A DNA stretch of 64,000 nt from NCBI GenBank assembly GCA_025758045.1, contig CP107208.1, forward strand, positions 2,108,001-2,172,000, given 5' to 3'. Source of the stretch: Oscillospiraceae bacterium. GTDB taxonomy: Bacteria > Bacillota > Clostridia > Oscillospirales > Ruminococcaceae. Shown one piece after another: positions 60,188 through 64,000 of the stretch (position 1 is its first letter; every line of letters starts with the position of its first letter). A program made the translations under genes and the position numbers. The notes under the pieces were generated by a model. That model did not search any database and was not told where the DNA came from. It saw nothing but the letters and a program-made list of their open reading frames with translations.

Positions 60188-61087
60188 ATGGCAGCCAAGA
60201 AGAAAATTGCACAGACCGTGATCACCGAGGGAAAGTACTACACCATCAACGCCGCCAACGGCAAGGTCGTTGAGGTTGCCGATTATAATATCGAGAACGG
60301 CGCCAAGATCCAGCTGTGGGACGACGCCAATGCCGAGTGGCAGCAGTGGGGCTTCGTCGCTGCAGGCGACGGCGTCTACCGCGTGCAGAACCGTTTCACC
60401 GGCAAGATGATGGACCTGGATATGGGCGGCGTCAGCGACGGCACCCGCGTACACCAGTGGGAGGGTGCCCCCGCTTCCAGCCAGCTGTGGGTGGTCGAGC
60501 CTTCCAACGATGGCCGCGTTAAGATCAAGAGCAACCTGGCAGGCAAGCTGCTGGATGCCGGCATGAGCGCTGTCAACGGCACTCCGCTGCAGATCTGGGC
60601 CGACGTCAACGGCGAGAACCAGTACTGGACCATCAACGAGGTCACCCGCAAGCCCAAGACCAGCGTGAAGGCTTCCGCCGTCAAGGCTAAGGCCGCCGCT
60701 GAAAAGGCTGCTACCGAGATCGTCGACGCTGCTGCTGTAGCGGTTGCCCCCGCTGTCGAGAAGGCTGCCAAGGCAGCCAAGCCCGTTGCAGAAAAGGCCG
60801 CCAAGGCCGCAAAGCCTGTTGCCGAGAAGGCCGTCAAGGCTGCCAAGCCCGTAGTTGAGAAGACTGTCGAGGTTGCTAAGCCCGTGGTTGAGAAGGCTGT
60901 TAAGGCTGCTGAGCCTGTCGTCGAAAAGACCGTCGAGGCCGCTAAGCCGGTCGTCGAGGAAGCTGTCAAGGCTGCTGCCCCTGTTGTAGAGGAGACCGTC
61001 AAGGCCGCCGAAAAGGCCGCTGCCGAGGTCAAGACCGCTGTGAACACCGCCGCCAAAAAGCGCGGCCGCAAGAGCAAGCGCAAGTAA
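60188..61087 (+). CDS. Ricin-type beta-trefoil lectin with 11-residue repeat tail
   Basis: Protein of 299 residues without a signal peptide or TM. Residues 10-155 form a ricin B-like trefoil with three similar lobes (KYYTINAANGKVVEVADYNI, then VQNRFTGKMMDLDMGGVSDG, then LAGKLLDAGMSAVNGTPLQI), each with the Gln-x-Trp style ending (IQLWDD, VHQWEG, LQIWAD). Residues 190-277 are eight near-perfect 11-mers of the type VEKAVKAAKPV, which would form a long charged amphipathic helix. The tail ends KKRGRKSKRK, a strongly basic DNA- or RNA-binding-like end. RBS GGGAGG precedes the ATG; it has its own promoter and terminator. Function unknown. Confidence 0.8.
   Translation: MAAKKKIAQTVITEGKYYTINAANGKVVEVADYNIENGAKIQLWDDANAEWQQWGFVAAGDGVYRVQNRFTGKMMDLDMGGVSDGTRVHQWEGAPASSQLWVVEPSNDGRVKIKSNLAGKLLDAGMSAVNGTPLQIWADVNGENQYWTINEVTRKPKTSVKASAVKAKAAAEKAATEIVDAAAVAVAPAVEKAAKAAKPVAEKAAKAAKPVAEKAVKAAKPVVEKTVEVAKPVVEKAVKAAEPVVEKTVEAAKPVVEEAVKAAAPVVEETVKAAEKAAAEVKTAVNTAAKKRGRKSKRK
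60755..61018 (+). repeat. Eight 33-bp coding repeats in the lectin gene
   Basis: Each 33-bp unit encodes one 11-residue repeat (VEK/AEK start, AAKPV-type end). Synonymous changes between units are frequent, so the protein pattern is kept under selection rather than arising from fresh duplication. Confidence 0.8.
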
Positions 61088-61146
61088 TTTGCACCTGCAC
61101 ATTCTTGCCCGATAACCCCCTGCACTGAATTATGCTGTAACAAGTT

Positions 61147-61178
61147 GCCCCCGGTACCGTTAAGTACCGGGGGCTTTT
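61147..61178 (+). terminator. Terminator of the lectin gene
   Basis: GCCCCCGGTAC pairs perfectly with GTACCGGGGGC around CGTTAA, followed by TTTT. It lies between convergent genes and may also serve valS. Confidence 0.85.
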
Positions 61179-61207
61179 GGTTTTATATTAGGTTTTTACG
61201 GGCAAGA

Positions 61208-63916
61208 TCAACCCAACGCCGCGATGCTCTCTTTGATCTTCGCGGTCTTTTCCTGGGCGGCGGCCAGCTTGGCGCGGGTCTCCTCCACCAGCTTGGCGGG
61301 GGCTTTCTCCACGAACTTCGGGTTGTTCAGCTGGTTGGTGAACATGCCCAGCTCCTTCTCGGCCTTGGTCAGCTCCTTGTTCAGGCGGGCTAGCTCCTTC
61401 TCACGGTCAATCAGCTCCATCATCGGGATAAAGCCCTTGGCATCCGGGGTAGCCACGTTTACCATGCCGTCGGCGCTGCCCTCATACTTGGGGGTCACGG
61501 TCACGTCGGTGGCAAAGGCAAAGCGGGCCAGGTAGGCGCCGCCCTTCTCAAAGGCAGCGGGGCTGGCAGTCTCAATGACCATGCTGGTCTTCTTGGCGGG
61601 GTGGACGTTCATCTCGGCGCGCATGGTACGCACAGCCTTGATGTAATCCATCAGTTTTTCAAAGTCAGCGCAGTCCTCGGCCCAGATCTTCATGTTCTCA
61701 TTGCCCGGCCACAGCTGGGTCATGATGGTCTCGCCGCTGCCGGGCAGGGCCTGATAGATCTCCTCGGTGATGAACGGCATGAAGGGATGCAACAGCTTCA
61801 GTGCGCGGTCCAGCACATACACCAGCACCTTGCGGGCGGTGTCGGCGGCCTGGGCGTCGTCGCCGTTCAGGCGGGTCTTGCAAATTTCGATGTACCAGTC
61901 GCAGTACACTTCCCAAATAAAGTTCTCCACCTTCTCGGCAGCCAGGCCCAGCTCGTACTTATCCAGGTTGGCGGTAGCGTCGGCGGCCATCTTGGCCAGC
62001 TCGCTCAGCACCCACTTGTCGCTCATGTCCAGCTGCTCCTCTGCGGGCAGGCCGGGCTGGAAGTCCTCGGGCAGGTTCATCTGCACAAAGCGGGAAGCAT
62101 TCCACAGCTTGTTAGCAAAGTTACGGGCAGCCAGCACCTTTTCATCGCTGTAACGCATATCGTTTCCGGCGGTGGAACCGATGATGAGCATCAGGCGTAG
62201 GGCGTCGGCACCGTACTGGTCAATGACTTCCAGCGGGTCGATGCCGTTGCCCAGGCTCTTGGACATCTTGCGGCCCTGGCTGTCGCGCACGATGCCGTGG
62301 ATCAGCACAGTGTCGAACGGGGCCTTGCCGGTGTAGGCCAGGCCGGAGAAGATCATGCGAGAGACCCAGAAGCCGATGATGTCGTAGCCGGTCACCAGCG
62401 TGTTGGTGGGGTAGAAGTAGTTGTAATCCTCGGCGTTCTCATCAGGCCAGCCCAGGGTGGAGAAGGGCCACAGGGCAGAGCTGAACCAGGTGTCCAGCGT
62501 GTCGGGGTCCTGGGTCAGATGGGTGCAGCCGCACTTGGGGCAGACGGACGGAGCCTCTTTGGCAACCACGGTCTCGCCGCAATCGTCACAGTACCAGGCG
62601 GGGATCTGGTGGCCCCACCACAGCTGACGGCTGATACACCAATCGCGGCCGCCCTTCATCCAGTTGATGTAGTTCTTGGTGAAGCGCTCGGGCACGAACT
62701 TGATCTCGCCCTTCTCCACGCTCTCAATGGCGGGCTTGGCCAGTGGTTCCATCTTGACGAACCACTGCTTGGAGACCATCGGCTCAATGACGGAGTGGCA
62801 GCGGTAGCAGGTGCCCACGTCGTGGGTCAGGGCCTCGGTCTCTTTCAGGGCACCGCAGGCTTCCAGGTCGGCCAGGATGGCCTTGCGGGCCTCCAGGGCG
62901 GTCATGCCGGCGTACTTGCCGCAATCCAGTACCTCGGGTTCGTCGGCGGCAGCGCGGCCGGCGGCACGCTCAGCATCAGCGGCAGCCTTGTCGGCAGCAC
63001 CGGTCATGTGACCGTCGTAGGTCAGCACGCGGATCATCGGCAGGTCATGGCGCTTGCCGACCTCAAAGTCGTTGGGGTCGTGGGCGGGGGTGATCTTCAC
63101 GACGCCGGTGCCTTTTTCCATGTCGGCATGCTCGTCGCAGACGATGGGGATCTCACGGTCCAGCAGCGGCAGGATGACATGGCAGCCGTGCAGGTGGGCG
63201 TAACGGGGGTCATCGGCGTTGATGGCCACGGCGGTATCGCCCAGCATGGTTTCGGGGCGGGTGGTAGCCAGCTCCAGATATTCGCCGGTCTCCTTCACCT
63301 TGTACAGCAGGTGCCAGAAGCTGCCTTCCTTGGCCTCGTACTCGACCTCGGCGTCGGAGATGGAGGTGTTGCAGTGGGGGCACCAGTTGACCATGCGGTT
63401 GCCGCGGTAGATCAGGCCCTTGTCATACAGGCGGACGAACACTTCCTTCACGGCGTTGGAGCAGCCCTCGTCCATGGTGAAGCGTTCACGCTGCCAATCG
63501 CAGGAGCAGCCCAGTTTCTTCAGCTGGCTGACGATGCGGTTGCCGTAGGTGTTCTTCCAATCCCAGGCGCGCTCCAAAAAGCCGTCGCGGCCCACCATCT
63601 CTTTGGTCAGGCCCTCTTCGCGCATCTTGGCCACGACTTTGGCCTCGGTGGCGATGGAAGCGTGGTCGGTGCCGGGTACCCACAGAGCGGCGTAACCCTG
63701 CATGCGCTTGTAGCGGGTCAGGATGTCCTGCCAGGTCTCATCCATGGCGTGGCCCATGTGCAGCTGGCCGGTAACGTTCGGCGGCGGCATCACGATGGTA
63801 AAGGGCTTTTTGCTGCGGTCGATCTGGGTATGGAAGTAACCCTTGTCGCACCAGTTCTGGTAGATGCGGTCCTCAGTGCCCTGGGGCGCATACTGTTTGG
63901 CGAGTTCTTTCGGCAT
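61208..63916 (-). CDS. valS: Valyl-tRNA synthetase
   Basis: Charges tRNA-Val in the cytoplasm; 902 residues, the usual bacterial length. The HIGH motif is in PPPNVTGQLHMGHAMDETWQ (about residues 44-63), the editing domain follows (TTRPETMLGDTAVAINADDP near 218), zinc-type CxxC pairs occur (CPHCNTSISD; CDDCGETVV), and KMSKS is in GRKMSKSLGNG near 553. The C-terminal coiled-coil arm (LARLNKELTKAEKELGMFTN) is typical of ValRS. RBS AAGGAGG precedes the ATG. Likely controlled by the leader terminator upstream. Confidence 0.97.
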   Translation of the reverse strand: MPKELAKQYAPQGTEDRIYQNWCDKGYFHTQIDRSKKPFTIVMPPPNVTGQLHMGHAMDETWQDILTRYKRMQGYAALWVPGTDHASIATEAKVVAKMREEGLTKEMVGRDGFLERAWDWKNTYGNRIVSQLKKLGCSCDWQRERFTMDEGCSNAVKEVFVRLYDKGLIYRGNRMVNWCPHCNTSISDAEVEYEAKEGSFWHLLYKVKETGEYLELATTRPETMLGDTAVAINADDPRYAHLHGCHVILPLLDREIPIVCDEHADMEKGTGVVKITPAHDPNDFEVGKRHDLPMIRVLTYDGHMTGAADKAAADAERAAGRAAADEPEVLDCGKYAGMTALEARKAILADLEACGALKETEALTHDVGTCYRCHSVIEPMVSKQWFVKMEPLAKPAIESVEKGEIKFVPERFTKNYINWMKGGRDWCISRQLWWGHQIPAWYCDDCGETVVAKEAPSVCPKCGCTHLTQDPDTLDTWFSSALWPFSTLGWPDENAEDYNYFYPTNTLVTGYDIIGFWVSRMIFSGLAYTGKAPFDTVLIHGIVRDSQGRKMSKSLGNGIDPLEVIDQYGADALRLMLIIGSTAGNDMRYSDEKVLAARNFANKLWNASRFVQMNLPEDFQPGLPAEEQLDMSDKWVLSELAKMAADATANLDKYELGLAAEKVENFIWEVYCDWYIEICKTRLNGDDAQAADTARKVLVYVLDRALKLLHPFMPFITEEIYQALPGSGETIMTQLWPGNENMKIWAEDCADFEKLMDYIKAVRTMRAEMNVHPAKKTSMVIETASPAAFEKGGAYLARFAFATDVTVTPKYEGSADGMVNVATPDAKGFIPMMELIDREKELARLNKELTKAEKELGMFTNQLNNPKFVEKAPAKLVEETRAKLAAAQEKTAKIKESIAALG

Positions 63917-63958
63917 TGTGTAAAACCTCCTTGAGAATTGCGGGGCGTGTAATCAATA

Positions 63959-63997
63959 GAAAAAGGCCGCCCCATGAAGAAGATCATGGGACGGCCT
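63959..63997 (-). terminator. Leader terminator ahead of valS (probable T-box attenuator)
   Basis: On the reverse strand AGGCCGTCCCATG pairs with CATGGGGCGGCCT (one G-T pair), followed by TTTTT, about 43 bases before the valS start. A terminator in that place fits a T-box leader, but the specifier loop and T-box sequence would lie beyond the window end. It could instead end an upstream reverse-strand gene. Confidence 0.65.
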
Positions 63998-64000
63998 GAA

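Noticed and set aside
1..64000. tRNA or rRNA genes and insertion sequences
   Set aside because: No cloverleaf-like sequence with a CCA-type end and no transposase motif was seen in the intergenic gaps examined; a tRNA scan would settle this.

Overview
The window reads as a chromosomal segment of a high-GC (about 58-60 percent) gut Firmicute of the Oscillospiraceae/Ruminococcaceae type, most like the Faecalibacterium, Gemmiger or Subdoligranulum group. The evidence is Gram-positive regulators and lipobox solute-binding proteins, class C sortases with LPXTG pilins, strong SD sequences, many carbohydrate genes, and intergenic palindromes built from a GGCTCCC core. I saw no tRNA, rRNA, CRISPR array, IS element or phage gene. 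The genus is an inference from general resemblance, not from a search.

Layout. 1-4.5 kb: the end of a GPH sugar symporter, a decayed trpA remnant and a YfhO-family membrane protein. 4.7-9.0 kb: a LacI repressor, a sucrose/beta-glucoside-type PTS EIIBC and a five-bladed-propeller glycosidase-like protein, with near-identical palindromic operators around a clear promoter. 9.1-11 kb: a DUF1846 gene, then a 0.5 kb intergenic region filled with palindromes and a 9-nt-period repeat. 11.2-24.8 kb: a cluster for salvage of peptidoglycan amino sugars (ABC importer, GNAT, MATE, MurQ, NamZ/GH171, NagZ/GH3, esterase, then the reverse-strand anmK-murR pair and a divergent BadF-type kinase). 25.3-39.2 kb: a sortase-assembled pilus locus (1820-aa tip-like adhesin, backbone pilin, two class C sortases) followed without a gap by MoxR and a DUF58-transglutaminase fusion. 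39.3-50.1 kb: a maltodextrin regulon (MalR-like LacI, GH13, MalE/F/G, MalQ) enclosing a glycolipid-type set of two GT4 enzymes and a VTT protein. 50.2-55.4 kb: a class B PBP fragment and a MacB-like ABC system. 55.7-59.9 kb: a MarR-controlled heterodimeric ABC exporter. 60.2-61.1 kb: an unusual cytoplasmic ricin-type lectin with a hendecad tail. 61.2-64 kb: valS on the reverse strand behind a leader terminator.

How the genes work together. The 11-25 kb cluster can be read as one pathway: an ABC importer brings in unphosphorylated cell-wall sugars, NagZ and NamZ (both lacking signal peptides) split GlcNAc-MurNAc and MurNAc-GlcNAc bonds inside the cell, the BadF-type kinase and AnmK make MurNAc-6-P, and MurQ converts it to GlcNAc-6-P, under a MurR/RpiR regulator. 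The maltodextrin genes share a near-identical operator (GCGCAAACGAWTTCA) just downstream of the GH13 and malE promoters, tying them to the LacI protein at 39.3 kb.

The most unusual items are the cytoplasmic peptidoglycan-salvage set, the lectin with eight 11-residue repeats, the transglutaminase-like fusion whose expected catalytic Cys is Ser, the 9-nt-period inverted tandem repeats at two loci, and the dyad-rich leader of the pilus operon. Family calls rest on motifs and context read by eye; no database search was possible.
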